Assembly: GCA_037355855.1 (NCBI GenBank)
Contig: CM074762.1
Span: forward strand, 1,922,001-1,986,000
DNA length: 64,000 bases
From: Pseudo-nitzschia pungens
Lineage: Eukaryota; Bacillariophyta; Bacillariophyceae; Bacillariales; Bacillariaceae
Direction: 5' to 3'
Shown in pieces: positions 20,562 through 30,170 of this stretch (position 1 is the stretch's first letter; every line of letters begins with the position of its first letter). The notes beneath the pieces are model-generated. The model was not told the origin of the DNA. It made no database searches and saw only the letters and a program-made list of their open reading frames with translations. The position numbers and the translations under genes are program-made.

Positions 20562-20595
20562 AATCTGGAGGAGGCAGATATGTCTCCTCCAGATT
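20562..20595. repeat. hairpin near the right end of the Harbinger element
   Basis: A perfect 12-bp inverted repeat AATCTGGAGGAG / CTCCTCCAGATT with a 10-base loop, about 110 bp inside the right TIR. It could be a subterminal binding site or a transcript hairpin. Confidence 0.85.
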
Positions 20596-20687
20596 CTGAG
20601 AAATCGGTTAATAGATTCTTATTTTTCTATGTGTGAGCACATAGATCTGTGTGTGCCACGTCAGATATAATGTAATATGGCACGTGC

Positions 20688-20709
20688 ATATTAGTTTCGG
20701 GAATCACTC
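20688..20709 (-). repeat. right terminal inverted repeat of the Harbinger element
   Basis: Reverse complement of 17632-17653 over 22 bp without mismatch. Confidence 0.9.
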
Positions 20710-21274
20710 AATTACGAAGAAGGTATGAAAACGAGTCCATATTAGTTAACATGCATTAAAAAGTAAGCTTACTTCCTGCAACGGGTAAGGTTACGAGTAC
20801 GACTTTTCTAAGACTTTATCCATGGACTCTCCGCCTTAATTGGATCATAGAGAAATTTGTGCGATTAAAGATTTGCGCAAGTCAGTCTTTATGAGCCAAT
20901 TGTTTCTGCGCACCGATACTGAATGACATTATTCTTGTTTTTTCACGTAGCTCGTCTCGTATCGGGACAAGTAGGAGTATGCTTTATGGGAAAAAAGTAC
21001 TGTGTGTTTGGTGCGAAAATGTTGTTCACAATCGCAAGCTGGGTCCGCAACGGATAGATTGGTCCGATGGGTATTTTTTTTTTTGTTGGCTGAAAAAATG
21101 CTCGAATAGTCGACAAAAAAATAGCTCTCGGTAAAATCTTACTCGACACTGCATCACTTCTCGGTTTGGAATTTGGAAATACGAGTACGTTAACCAACCA
21201 TAACAGAACCAGCCAAGAGAGTGCAAAGGAGGGCTACCGGAACAAGATCCACACCAGCCCACCCATCCACCAAG
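20710..21274. other. intergenic region upstream of the fluoride exporter
   Basis: Spacer between the Harbinger right end and the FEX gene, including its presumed promoter and 5 prime UTR. It has a T-run at about 21070-21082. No other feature was seen. Confidence 0.5.
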
Positions 21275-23263
21275 ATGAATACCAATGTGAACCAGTCGGA
21301 TCTTCACGCAGCCAGTGCTAGAGCAGGCGTTAGCTCGATCGACATCGCAGCAAGCGCTCTCAGCTCACCTTCGGACGAACAGCGGGACAAATACGGGCAT
21401 TCGGCTACAACATCACGGCAACGCCAAGAGATTTCGACAGGATACCATTCGGTCCCGCACTCCGGAAATGCACTCAACGTGGGCTTCAGCGTTCTACCGG
21501 AAAGTCACAAATCTGCGAGGAACGAAAACGACAATCTTGAAATCAATACGAAGCAATCGGGAGGAAGTTTCGTCACGGCTTTTGAACATGAGCAACAGCA
21601 TGCCTTCGAGGACGAGCAAAGCAGTACCAGCATATATGGCGATCCGGCGGAATTTGCATCCCGACTTCGAGAAGCAGCTTCCAGTGCCAGCAGCGTGGTT
21701 TGGAATACTGTTCTGAGCGGTGACAGTCCAGCCTCGCGTCGAAAGACATTTGTGCAGGCCTGCTATTTGGGGATTGCTGCCATTTTTGGAACGTTGGTTC
21801 GTTTGATCCTGGCGCAGCTTTTTGGACAGGCTTGTTCGAACCCGGAATCGGTCGGTTGGATTTCCGGCGAAGCCGTCCTCTGCGTGACCTCGAACGGGCA
21901 AACTACACAAAACGAGGGGATAATCTTTGCCGACTTGCCGGCAAATTTGTTGGGTTCCTTCATCATGGGTTTGCTCCAGGACGGGGTGGCCCTGGGACTC
22001 GCGGTCAGCGTGCCGATTGCCTTCCTGCAGCCTTCGAACATGTTCCAGTCCTTCGACATTTGGCACCTGGCCCTCAAGACAGGGTTTTGTGGATCGCTCA
22101 CTACGTTTTCGGCATGGAACTCCGAAATGGTAGTATTGATGGTGGGCAGTCACGAAGCCATGCCAAATCGCCCAAGCATGGTGTGGAAGGCCCTCTTCGG
22201 GTACGTCATTGGAATGGAGACCGCGATTGGATCCTATGTATTTGGAAGAACGGTAGCCTGGTGGCTACACAAGTGGATCAACCCGTCATTGGCCAACGAG
22301 CAGAGAGAGATGAGCATTCGCGAAAAGAAACACGGAATTGCCATCAATCGGGAGTTGCCGGTCGTCGAGCGCCGATACCTACACGGTCTTTTTGAGAAAA
22401 ACGGTACTAGTCGAAATTCCACCTCTTCGCTGCCGCCCACATCCACTCTGACCCGTGAAGAACTCGCCCCACTCCATAGATGGAAAGAATCCACCAGAGA
22501 AGCACGAAGGGTCGAAAACGGACTTTCAACTTCGCTCGTGGAGTTGGAGACGGCCCTGATTGTCCGAAGGGAACAGCTGACTCAGGAACAACATCAAATG
22601 GCTAACCACTACGGCTGGGATGTTGGCGGATTGCAGGAATGGTTGTCGAAACGACACTCTCACATCGAAGAATTAAATTCTTCGTCATCCGTCTCATCGT
22701 CGCAACTGACGGCTGCTGGTGTCTCAAGGACCCTTGGCATAGACGATACGGTCTGGTACGCGGCTCCTGTAGCTGCCTTGATGCTCACTTTATGCTTGGT
22801 CACCTTGATCAATCTCATCGTGTACTGGGACGGTCAAGCATCCTACGAGAAAACCTACCGAACCATGGCTTATTCCATGCTTTTTGCGCCCCTAGGAGCC
22901 CTCTTGCGCTGGAAGCTCTCCTCCTGGAACGGCAAGCTCGGCGACTACGTTCCACGGTACCATCGCATGTCGTGGTTGCCCATCGGAACGCTGGCGGCCA
23001 ACGTCCTGGGAGCTATGGTGAGCATCAGCATGGTTGGCTGGGAATACAATCTAGAAATCTCGGGCAGCAGTGGCTTTTGGGGAATCGCCACCGTCCGGGC
23101 CATCAAAATCGGATTTTCCGGGTGTCTCTCAACTGTTTCAACCTTTGTCTCGGAAGTCCACAAGCTCACGAACATACGCCAAGACCGAGGATACAAATAC
23201 ATCCTCATCACGCTTGTGTTGTCCGCCGTTGCAGGCATGATTCTGTTCGTCATCATTGTATAA
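21275..23263 (+). CDS. FEX: fluoride export protein, FEX type (two fused CrcB domains)
   Basis: 662 residues from the ATG at 21275 (AAGATGAAT). A long polar cytoplasmic N-terminus (about 1-160) precedes the first CrcB-like half (about 165-345), with GIAAIFGTLVRLIL, DLPANLLGSFIMGLLQ and the hallmark GFCGSLTTFSAWNSEM near 270. A polar linker of about 150 residues follows, then the second half (about 495-660) with GALLRWKL, GTLAANVLGAMVSI and GFSGCLSTVSTFVSEV near 613. Eukaryotic FEX proteins are such fused inverted repeats, and conduct fluoride out of the cell through the plasma membrane. The conserved Asn of NLLG / NVLG and the Phe/Thr-Ser pore motifs are present in both halves. The protein is long for the family because of the N-terminus and linker. 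Confidence 0.93.
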   Translation: MNTNVNQSDLHAASARAGVSSIDIAASALSSPSDEQRDKYGHSATTSRQRQEISTGYHSVPHSGNALNVGFSVLPESHKSARNENDNLEINTKQSGGSFVTAFEHEQQHAFEDEQSSTSIYGDPAEFASRLREAASSASSVVWNTVLSGDSPASRRKTFVQACYLGIAAIFGTLVRLILAQLFGQACSNPESVGWISGEAVLCVTSNGQTTQNEGIIFADLPANLLGSFIMGLLQDGVALGLAVSVPIAFLQPSNMFQSFDIWHLALKTGFCGSLTTFSAWNSEMVVLMVGSHEAMPNRPSMVWKALFGYVIGMETAIGSYVFGRTVAWWLHKWINPSLANEQREMSIREKKHGIAINRELPVVERRYLHGLFEKNGTSRNSTSSLPPTSTLTREELAPLHRWKESTREARRVENGLSTSLVELETALIVRREQLTQEQHQMANHYGWDVGGLQEWLSKRHSHIEELNSSSSVSSSQLTAAGVSRTLGIDDTVWYAAPVAALMLTLCLVTLINLIVYWDGQASYEKTYRTMAYSMLFAPLGALLRWKLSSWNGKLGDYVPRYHRMSWLPIGTLAANVLGAMVSISMVGWEYNLEISGSSGFWGIATVRAIKIGFSGCLSTVSTFVSEVHKLTNIRQDRGYKYILITLVLSAVAGMILFVIIV

Positions 23264-23887
23264 AGCTTAATCAATAATAATAACAATTTGAGAAAGGAGA
23301 ATCGTTAAAAAAGCATGTTTTGAAGATTCATTCGATGATTCCGCAGAGCAATTATCTTTGCGGTTTTGGTCCGTAACTGAAGTCAACCCCGGATTGGTGA
23401 ATGCTCGTACCGAAGGATAAGTCACACGTACCTTAAGGTTAATGGTATGGATTACGGATACTTCTTTCCATACCAATGATTGATGAATGAAAAGTAAGGG
23501 TAACCTTACGAGTAAGTTACGTACGGTGGACTTACCCGCTCTTCGTTGGTATTCGACCAAGACGTTCTGCGTCGTTTTTCTATTATTTTTTCATTGGGGG
23601 GGATAGGAATTTAGACACCATTTTACAAGTAGAAGTACGAGTACAAGTACTTGTTATGGTACCGTACTCTTTCGGAAGATTCAGCAATCAACGATGATGA
23701 TGATCTGATGGTCTCGAGAGCTCGTGTTGTATTCAATGCCATACAACCGCACATGATCGGATCGGATTGGTCCTAGACTGGACGGTATGGTTCGGCAGAT
23801 CACATCACCCTCTCTTGCAATTTCGGTTTGGGACTTGGGCTATTTTGGTTGTGCGTCGCAACAACACAAGTTTATCGCAGAACATGC
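23264..23887. other. intergenic spacer
   Basis: Spacer between two genes on the same strand. It contains the dispersed ACCTTAAGGTTA / AAGGTAACCTTACG / GTACGAGTACAAGTAC words at about 23430-23660. No gene is supported. Confidence 0.5.
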
Positions 23888-25171
23888 ATGATGAGCGCTG
23901 AAACTAGCGCTGCAGTAACGAATAACAGCAGCAGAAGAGGGGCATCTCGAAAAGTCCGAGTGTACGTCTTTCGCGAATGGCTGTTGAAAATCTATGGGAA
24001 ATACCTTTCGGAGCAACAAGGTCTAACTTTTGGGATCAATCCCGACGAATCCGAACACCAAACCATTGAGAGGGGTGGTAGGGAACGAGCCGCCAGGAAA
24101 CGAAAACGGGCACGTTCTGTAGGGAACGATTGCATCGTCCTCGATGTCGCCGGGGGGAAAGGGGACCTGTCGTGGCTCTTGAAGAATGTTGATGGATTGG
24201 AGTCGATCGTATTGGATCCCTGGAAACCCGATCCAGGCACCAAGTCGAGAAACGAGCGAATGGCGAAAAGCGTAGAGTATTTGCGAAGCCACCCAGAGGA
24301 AGCCCAGAAACGATCAGTTCCGTTTTTGCCAACCTATCAGCCGCTGGCAGGTTTGATGCCCCAGTTGATGGAGGAGAGAAGGAAGCGTTTGCTGTCGAGA
24401 TTGAAGCAAACACACAACAGTGGTGCAAACAGTACCTCAAGTTCGTCGTTGCTTTCGAAGCCAGCGGATGCCGTGTCAGCGGCGGGTTCGAATGATTCGT
24501 TGGATGATTCTGACAGTCTCTGTTGCCGGCCCGAAGATTTTTTGACGCCGCGGCTATTGCAAGTTCCGCTCGATGACAAACTGGTGCAACAGGTCCAAGA
24601 CCAAATGCTCGCAAAACGCAATCGCGCTTACGGAGCACTGAAACACGAGCGACCACGTGACGTCAAAGAACAAAGGGTCGAAGACAGTGCAATCAGCAAC
24701 AGCAACAGCAACTTGTGCGAGTGCATTGAAGATGAATCCGTGCATCAAGCCGGCGACGATGACGTTATCGATATTTTGTCGTCCGGTCGGATCAAGCTGA
24801 TCATGGGATTCCATCCCGATCAGGCAACGGAACAGTGCATTGATCTGGCAAGGGTTTTGGACATTCCGTTTTGCATAGTTCCGTGTTGCGTCTTTCCATC
24901 GGAATTTCCAGATCGTCGCTTGCGTTTGAAGGACGTGCACTCATCTAAGGGCGGAACCGGCGAGCATGGTGGTGCCAACGATTGTGATGGTGGACAACTG
25001 CAGGAAACAAAAATGATTCCCGTGCGAACCTACCACCAATTTTTGGAGTACCTCCGACTGAAAACAACAAACAAGAACTCTAGAATTTACACAGCGCATC
25101 TCGATTTCCCATTTACCGAAACCGCCAAAAATATTGTATTGTATACGTTGCCTCCATCGCCACCAACTTAA
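23888..25171 (+). CDS. methyltransferase-like protein of unknown substrate
   Basis: 427 residues from the ATG at 23888 (a second in-frame ATG follows at once). The N-terminal domain contains VREWLLKIYG-like helices, then CIVLDVAGGKGDLSWLL near residue 84, which matches the glycine-rich motif I of Rossmann methyltransferases, and IVLDPWKP as an acidic post-I position. A Ser-rich, probably disordered insertion separates this from the second part with IKLIMGFHPDQATEQCIDLA and FCIVPCCVFPSEF (about 305-345), and a C-terminal YTAHLDFPFTETAKNIVLY. The layout is typical of uncharacterised eukaryotic SAM-dependent methyltransferase-like proteins. The substrate cannot be inferred. No signal peptide is seen. 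Confidence 0.75.
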   Translation: MMSAETSAAVTNNSSRRGASRKVRVYVFREWLLKIYGKYLSEQQGLTFGINPDESEHQTIERGGRERAARKRKRARSVGNDCIVLDVAGGKGDLSWLLKNVDGLESIVLDPWKPDPGTKSRNERMAKSVEYLRSHPEEAQKRSVPFLPTYQPLAGLMPQLMEERRKRLLSRLKQTHNSGANSTSSSSLLSKPADAVSAAGSNDSLDDSDSLCCRPEDFLTPRLLQVPLDDKLVQQVQDQMLAKRNRAYGALKHERPRDVKEQRVEDSAISNSNSNLCECIEDESVHQAGDDDVIDILSSGRIKLIMGFHPDQATEQCIDLARVLDIPFCIVPCCVFPSEFPDRRLRLKDVHSSKGGTGEHGGANDCDGGQLQETKMIPVRTYHQFLEYLRLKTTNKNSRIYTAHLDFPFTETAKNIVLYTLPPSPPT

Positions 25172-25434
25172 ATTGGTGTAGGCTACTACCCCATAGGAAG
25201 GTCGATCATTGGAATAAAAGAAAGGTCCGGTGAGAACTTGCGGACTTTCCTTTCAAAAGGCCAGGCTTTAGCTTTTTTTAAAGTTACATTTTCGATTTTA
25301 GTACGGCGCACCATACAGCAGCTATTTCTTTGATATTCGATGATTTTGCATTTTGAAGTGTCGACATTGTCACTTGAACGAAAACCAATGAAGGACAAAT
25401 TCCATTTGTGATTTGTAGCATCCCTCCATATTTT

Positions 25435-27549
25435 CTAACGTTGGCTTATCATTTCTGGCCGTGCCTTTGACGATGTTTGCGAGGACGGCGCGGTTTGCTG
25501 GTCATTAATCGTTTCCCCTCGATTTCTTTTTTCGTAGTTCTGAAGCTGCTTGTTGACTTCTTTCCATACAGTGCCTAAATCGCCACCGGACTCTTCCCAA
25601 CAGAATTGTTTCGCATGCAAGGAATTTAAATCGACAGTTTTGAACAAGGTTCCTGCCGGCGGAAAAGATTTATCATAGTCTATTCGCCCATCCCCCGGAA
25701 CGGTCCTTCCCGAAGCGTAATCGTATTCCCACTGACAAGAAGCGATCTGAGGTGCTGCCATGTCGTCCTTCGCTGTTGCCTTTTCCAGCAGTGATATTAA
25801 AGACCGCGGAAAGGAATCTCGTAACTTGGAATTTACCGCTGATTGTCCCTCCTTTTCCAGAGCTTTTTCGAGCAGCGATATCAGGGATCGTGGGAAAAAA
25901 AGTTTGCTGTTGGCAACATTGCGTGGGAATGACGCCGAAGGGGTACCGTTCTCTGGCATACGACGTTTGCGCCGAAGAATTTGATTTGGAGTTGGAATAG
26001 ATATCGTGGAACAAATGGTCAGTGGAGGCATCTGTTTCCTAGCAGTTTCTTGGTCTTCCCACGGCGAAAGCACTGTGTTTCGCCACAATTTGGCATCCTT
26101 CATTTGTACTTTCATGTGCTTTTTGTACTCCGATATTCGATTCCCATCTTCCCATTCGATCTTGTGCCGGTATGATGGGTCAAATATCCCTATTTCGTTC
26201 TTCTCCCACTCTTCCGGATCGTAAAAGTCGATATGGATTGGTTTTCCCGGGGTAGCTGGTCGCCACATTGCTTCTCCTTGTCCTACAGAAGAGGACGTCT
26301 TCTTGCCTATGGTGCTACGGTCAGCCTCAAAGGCAATAACTTCTTCGTTTGCAACCCCTGTCTCCCCGTTGTTAAAATATTCGCTGACATCGACAAAGGA
26401 ATCTCCGATCTCCTTATTACTCATGGGGAAGAAACTCCAGTGACTAGAAAAAGTGAATTGTGCCGGTGGTAAGAACTGTCGGCAGGTTCCCAGTTCTGTG
26501 AAGTACCCCTTGTGCATATCCTGGAAGTATTGGATCCCAGTTCCAAATGGGACGCCCACCAGTACTCCACCAGGGGCGTACTTTTTGGGATGTTGCTTCA
26601 TGGCTCCGTAGGCGATTAGTCCACCTAACGAATGTGCCACGACCTGAACTGGCTGTCCCGGAAACTCTTCCTCGCAAAATTCATGAAATTCTTGGGAGAG
26701 CTCGAACAAATTTCTTCGCCAGTCATAGCAAAAAGATCGGGTCGGTCGGGGTTGCATGATGGCTTTGTTCTTGTTCTCAGGCGACCGTATATATAAGTCT
26801 TCACCGTTGTCGCTCTTTCTTTTTTTCTTCCTGCTCTGTGTGTGAGCGTCGTTGACATCTTCAAGAAATTTCGTGGCGTGTCCATAAAATGGAAAGAAAT
26901 CAAGATTGCCGGTATTGGAGAGCAACGCACCACCATCGCCAGGTAGCATGCCGGCCAGTTCGACGACGTGATCAACTGTACCATTGACAAAATGCCTACC
27001 CCGATCCTGGATAGGGATGGATGTGTTGCTATCCTTCACGTTGTGGGTGTATGTCAATGGCAGGGAAATGTCTCGTTTCGGGTCATTGTCATTTTTAGGG
27101 GGAAAATTCAACAAGCCTCCCAAGACCAACCAAGATCGTTGCGCCTCACCCTTTTTATCGGCTGTGCTTCCAGTCCCCGAAACAGCCAGATGAGATCCCT
27201 TCATTCCGTGCAGGAAGACGAGCGGAACTTCTTCTCCGTCGACAAGTATTCGGTCGGAACCATTTTTCTCCCGAGCTTTCAGCGCGAACCAACATAGCCG
27301 GTCCCGGTAGCAAAGGAATGGTTTTGTTGCTCTGGACGGCGGCGTTGACAAAATGGTCGAGGGCATTTGTTCCCGCATTGACTCTCCTTTTACATGGCTC
27401 CTGATGCCGCCGAACGCAATGCGGTGTTGCTGCCCTTCAGTAAATGCGAAGAATGATGCACTGCTCCCACGCTTCGTTCCGTGTAATTTTCGGTTCGGGG
27501 CAGATGCCCGCACCACGGCGAGTACCAAGAACAATGAGATTGCCAACAT
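25435..27549 (-). CDS. secreted or luminal LCAT-like alpha/beta hydrolase
   Basis: 704 residues from the ATG at 27549. The N-terminus is a signal peptide (MLAISLFLVLAVVRASA). The hydrolase part begins with VPLVFLHGMKGSHL near 108-121, the lid/oxyanion region of lecithin:cholesterol acyltransferase relatives. It has FCYDWRRNL near 275 and the nucleophile elbow VVAHSLGGLIAY near residue 305. The remaining triad members cannot be fixed by eye; candidates lie in the C-terminal 130 residues, where a DG-D pattern and a His occur. In the C-terminal half a 28-residue segment is duplicated (FPRSLISLLEKA twice, 84 bp apart at the DNA level, about 25770-25925). The family transfers or hydrolyses acyl groups of phospholipids. 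It is divergent from the EndoU gene at 28173. Confidence 0.82.
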   Translation of the reverse strand: MLAISLFLVLAVVRASAPNRKLHGTKRGSSASFFAFTEGQQHRIAFGGIRSHVKGESMREQMPSTILSTPPSRATKPFLCYRDRLCWFALKAREKNGSDRILVDGEEVPLVFLHGMKGSHLAVSGTGSTADKKGEAQRSWLVLGGLLNFPPKNDNDPKRDISLPLTYTHNVKDSNTSIPIQDRGRHFVNGTVDHVVELAGMLPGDGGALLSNTGNLDFFPFYGHATKFLEDVNDAHTQSRKKKRKSDNGEDLYIRSPENKNKAIMQPRPTRSFCYDWRRNLFELSQEFHEFCEEEFPGQPVQVVAHSLGGLIAYGAMKQHPKKYAPGGVLVGVPFGTGIQYFQDMHKGYFTELGTCRQFLPPAQFTFSSHWSFFPMSNKEIGDSFVDVSEYFNNGETGVANEEVIAFEADRSTIGKKTSSSVGQGEAMWRPATPGKPIHIDFYDPEEWEKNEIGIFDPSYRHKIEWEDGNRISEYKKHMKVQMKDAKLWRNTVLSPWEDQETARKQMPPLTICSTISIPTPNQILRRKRRMPENGTPSASFPRNVANSKLFFPRSLISLLEKALEKEGQSAVNSKLRDSFPRSLISLLEKATAKDDMAAPQIASCQWEYDYASGRTVPGDGRIDYDKSFPPAGTLFKTVDLNSLHAKQFCWEESGGDLGTVWKEVNKQLQNYEKRNRGETINDQQTAPSSQTSSKARPEMISQR

Positions 27550-28172
27550 CCGCAGACGGACGCTATTGAAGACAACAATTTTTGAGTTGACGTCGTTGAT
27601 AAGTCTACGAGGCAGTTATGGTGATGATGCTCGATCTTTTATGGCAGTTTTTGGAACCCAATGCGGTTGAGAATATCACCCTGATGAATATCAGTGGTGC
27701 TCTTCGGTTTTTAATGGAACGATTGGGACAGATGAGAACGTAATTGTCGGTACAGTGCCATATACCGGTAGGACTACCATTCTGGACTCTCGTCACTCGA
27801 TAGAACAAAAATAATCAAAATCACAACTGAGACTTTTCTGTGTCAAAATTTATCATCTCGTTACCCGCAATGATGCGGTGTCACCAAACATCATGCACAT
27901 GACGTTATTTCTCAACTTCATGAAAGGGCACAATAGTTTTCTTCGAAAAAATGACATCATCGGATGACATCACCATCGTCGTATCTTGCAGCATTTTTGC
28001 AATACCGTAAGACCTTACGTATCACGTATCCAACAACATCCAGCTGTTCAACTGTGAGGATGAATCGACAGCATTTTTTTTATCCTCGTCTTTAGCCTGA
28101 TGATGATTGTTACACATATTCGTCGTCGTGTATTATTTATGGGTCGGGAGAAGAGGTAGCGAAGGCGAAAGA
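27550..28172. other. divergent intergenic region
   Basis: Region between the LCAT-like gene (minus) and the EndoU gene (plus), expected to contain both promoters. A T-run lies at 28074-28081. No specific element was recognised. Confidence 0.45.
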
Positions 28173-29537
28173 ATGATACATTTGGTTACGAGATCTCTAT
28201 CTTTCTTCATATTCTATTCTGCCGTGTTATTGCTTCAGCCATGGATCTGTTCTGTGGAGTCGTTTGTATTACAGGACTCAACCAGGCCTCGGTTCCCTCG
28301 GTCTTCAACGGTGGTACCATCTGCTACAAGCGATCACGTTTTGCAGGGTGACGATGTGGACGAAAGTAGAAAAGACAACGGTGTAGTTGACCGCTTGCCA
28401 AATTGGATCACGGGACGACGAGATAGCATCGTGTATATGTCTTCGGCAATGCTCGCTTTCCCGAGCATTGCCAGTGCCAAGGTCGCGTCTTCGAGTCAAA
28501 ATCAAGGCGGAAATGAAAGGAACAGCAATGCCACTACCAAAGCACCAAAGGAACGGCAACCTGATCTCGAGTTATCGGCGGCAATTCAGAAACTCTACGA
28601 TTTAGATAAACCAAATCGGTTGGTTCCGGGGAAAGACTATGCCATTGATATCCAGGGGAATTTCAAGAGATCGAAAAACAAAAGCAACGACGACGGCAGC
28701 ATCAGCAGTGTCGGAGGGGAGGATGCGGCGCCGGATCCACTCTTCGTGTTCGTCGATCCCGCAGTCTTCCGAAATCGCCCAACCTACAGAAGCTTTTCGG
28801 CGCTTCTGGACAATTACCAGGCGAATGTATGTTCTCCGGAAGAAGACACGAGCATCAAACAAGAAGAGGCCCGGGTCTTTTTACGTGATTGCATGGCGAC
28901 TCCCGTAATGCAATTCTGCTATAAGTATTGCCAATCTCGATTGGCTGCCGAAGCAGCAACAGCCGACGTCGCTGACAGTACTGCGAAGAATACAAACTTC
29001 TCGAAAGCGGATATTAATTCCTTTGAAACCGAAGAAGACTTTGTTCGGCTGTTATACAAGATTTGGTTCAAAATGTACAGTAGAAGCAGAGAGTGCGATG
29101 AGGACCACAACAAAAACAATGGATCCTCCGGTTTTGAACACGTTTTTGTGGGAGAAGTAAGGAGCGGCAAAGTCATTGGATTCCATAATTGGATACAAAT
29201 ATATATGCAAGAGAAGCTCGGCAACGTGAACTACAGGGGATTAATTTCGAAGGGAAGGAAGATGAACAACAACAATGCGACACGAGTATTGACCTATAAT
29301 CTGCAATGGAATGGCGTGGAAAAGTATGTGGGTACCAGCTTTATTGGGGTGTCTCCAGAATTCGAGCTAGCCCTGTACACAATGGCCTTCCTCGTTGGCA
29401 AAACAGACAATATTGTGCAATTAAACCTTGGAGTCAACGACCCGACGACACTAGAAGAACAAATCGTTGACCTCGACCTTAAGTGCTTCAAAACCAAAGG
29501 CAAAATCGGAAGTTCCTTCGTAGAGTCCTTATCTTGA
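28173..29537 (+). CDS. EndoU-type endoribonuclease with putative plastid/thylakoid targeting
   Basis: 454 residues from the ATG at 28173; the extension upstream starts only at TTG. The C-terminal half is an EndoU (XendoU) domain, an RNase that cleaves at uridines leaving 2',3'-cyclic phosphate. It has GFEHVFVGEV with the first catalytic His at 323, IGFHNWIQIYMQEK with the second His at 338, GVEKYVGTSFIGV with the Lys at 384, and SPEFELALYTMAF. The N-terminus has a signal peptide ending CSVES-F (residues 26-31), a Phe at +1 as in diatom plastid preproteins. A second segment follows: twin Arg at 82-83, a hydrophobic stretch, and an A-x-A-like end SIASA-K at 98-103, as in Tat-type thylakoid-lumen signals. 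Targeting is inference from these motifs; the enzyme family is clear. Confidence 0.9.
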   Translation: MIHLVTRSLSFFIFYSAVLLLQPWICSVESFVLQDSTRPRFPRSSTVVPSATSDHVLQGDDVDESRKDNGVVDRLPNWITGRRDSIVYMSSAMLAFPSIASAKVASSSQNQGGNERNSNATTKAPKERQPDLELSAAIQKLYDLDKPNRLVPGKDYAIDIQGNFKRSKNKSNDDGSISSVGGEDAAPDPLFVFVDPAVFRNRPTYRSFSALLDNYQANVCSPEEDTSIKQEEARVFLRDCMATPVMQFCYKYCQSRLAAEAATADVADSTAKNTNFSKADINSFETEEDFVRLLYKIWFKMYSRSRECDEDHNKNNGSSGFEHVFVGEVRSGKVIGFHNWIQIYMQEKLGNVNYRGLISKGRKMNNNNATRVLTYNLQWNGVEKYVGTSFIGVSPEFELALYTMAFLVGKTDNIVQLNLGVNDPTTLEEQIVDLDLKCFKTKGKIGSSFVESLS

Positions 29538-30170
29538 GTCTTACGCAGCATCAATAGTAAAGAGACGTCGAAAGGATGGTCGCTTTTCTGTGGACAACAT
29601 CAACCGTCAAACGTTTAAAATCGCAGAATGAAAATTAAAATAATAGCACAAGTAGAATAGAAAAGATCAAAAGCAAAATAGGCGGTGTCGTCGGTCTCCT
29701 CTTGTCTTCTCGTGTTTGGTTGCAGGGGTCATGGCCGCTTTCCGTTCTTCAAGCTGTCGGAGCACAGCACAGACGCTAGCGAGGCGCCCCCTTTTTTTCC
29801 TTCGAAAAAAAATTCGGTTGGACACCAGACGTGCATCAAGTTCTTGTTGGCAAACAATGGATCTCTTTGACATGTTGATTGTTGAGAGAAACAAGTTGAT
29901 GGGAATTGGATTTGCAGGAGCCCGCACTCCGAACCGGTACGCACTGTACGGTGACATGATGATGCCATCCCCCAAGGTGCACACTTTGTCTCAAGAAAAA
30001 GTAATGTTGCGAAGTATCCCAACTTGTAGAACACCAGACCGATACAGAGTCTGCATTAGCTATCTATTCGTCACTATCCAAGTCAACAACGCCAACCATT
30101 GAGGAGAATAAAGGAGACGTTGCTTGGTTTGCAACTCGCCTCGGTCGGATTGAAGAACAACCGCCGAAAA
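29538..30170. other. intergenic spacer
   Basis: Spacer between two same-strand genes. Overlapping open frames of about 100 codons on both strands (29667-30102) show no family resemblance. No RNA gene was seen. Confidence 0.5.

Larger units (their letters stand above)
17632..20709. mobile_element. PIF/Harbinger DNA transposon, apparently complete
   Basis: A 3,078-bp unit bounded by perfect 22-bp terminal inverted repeats (17632-17653 and 20688-20709, beginning GAGTGATTCCCGAAACTAAT). AAT flanks both ends (17629-17631 and 20710-20712) as a possible 3-bp target duplication. Classical Harbinger elements duplicate TWA, so this assignment needs support from other copies. Inside are two convergent intact genes, as in the family: a DDE transposase (17989-19164, plus) and a Myb/SANT-like protein (19301-20149, minus). 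Both frames are uninterrupted and the TIRs are undamaged, so the element may be autonomous. Confidence 0.88.
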
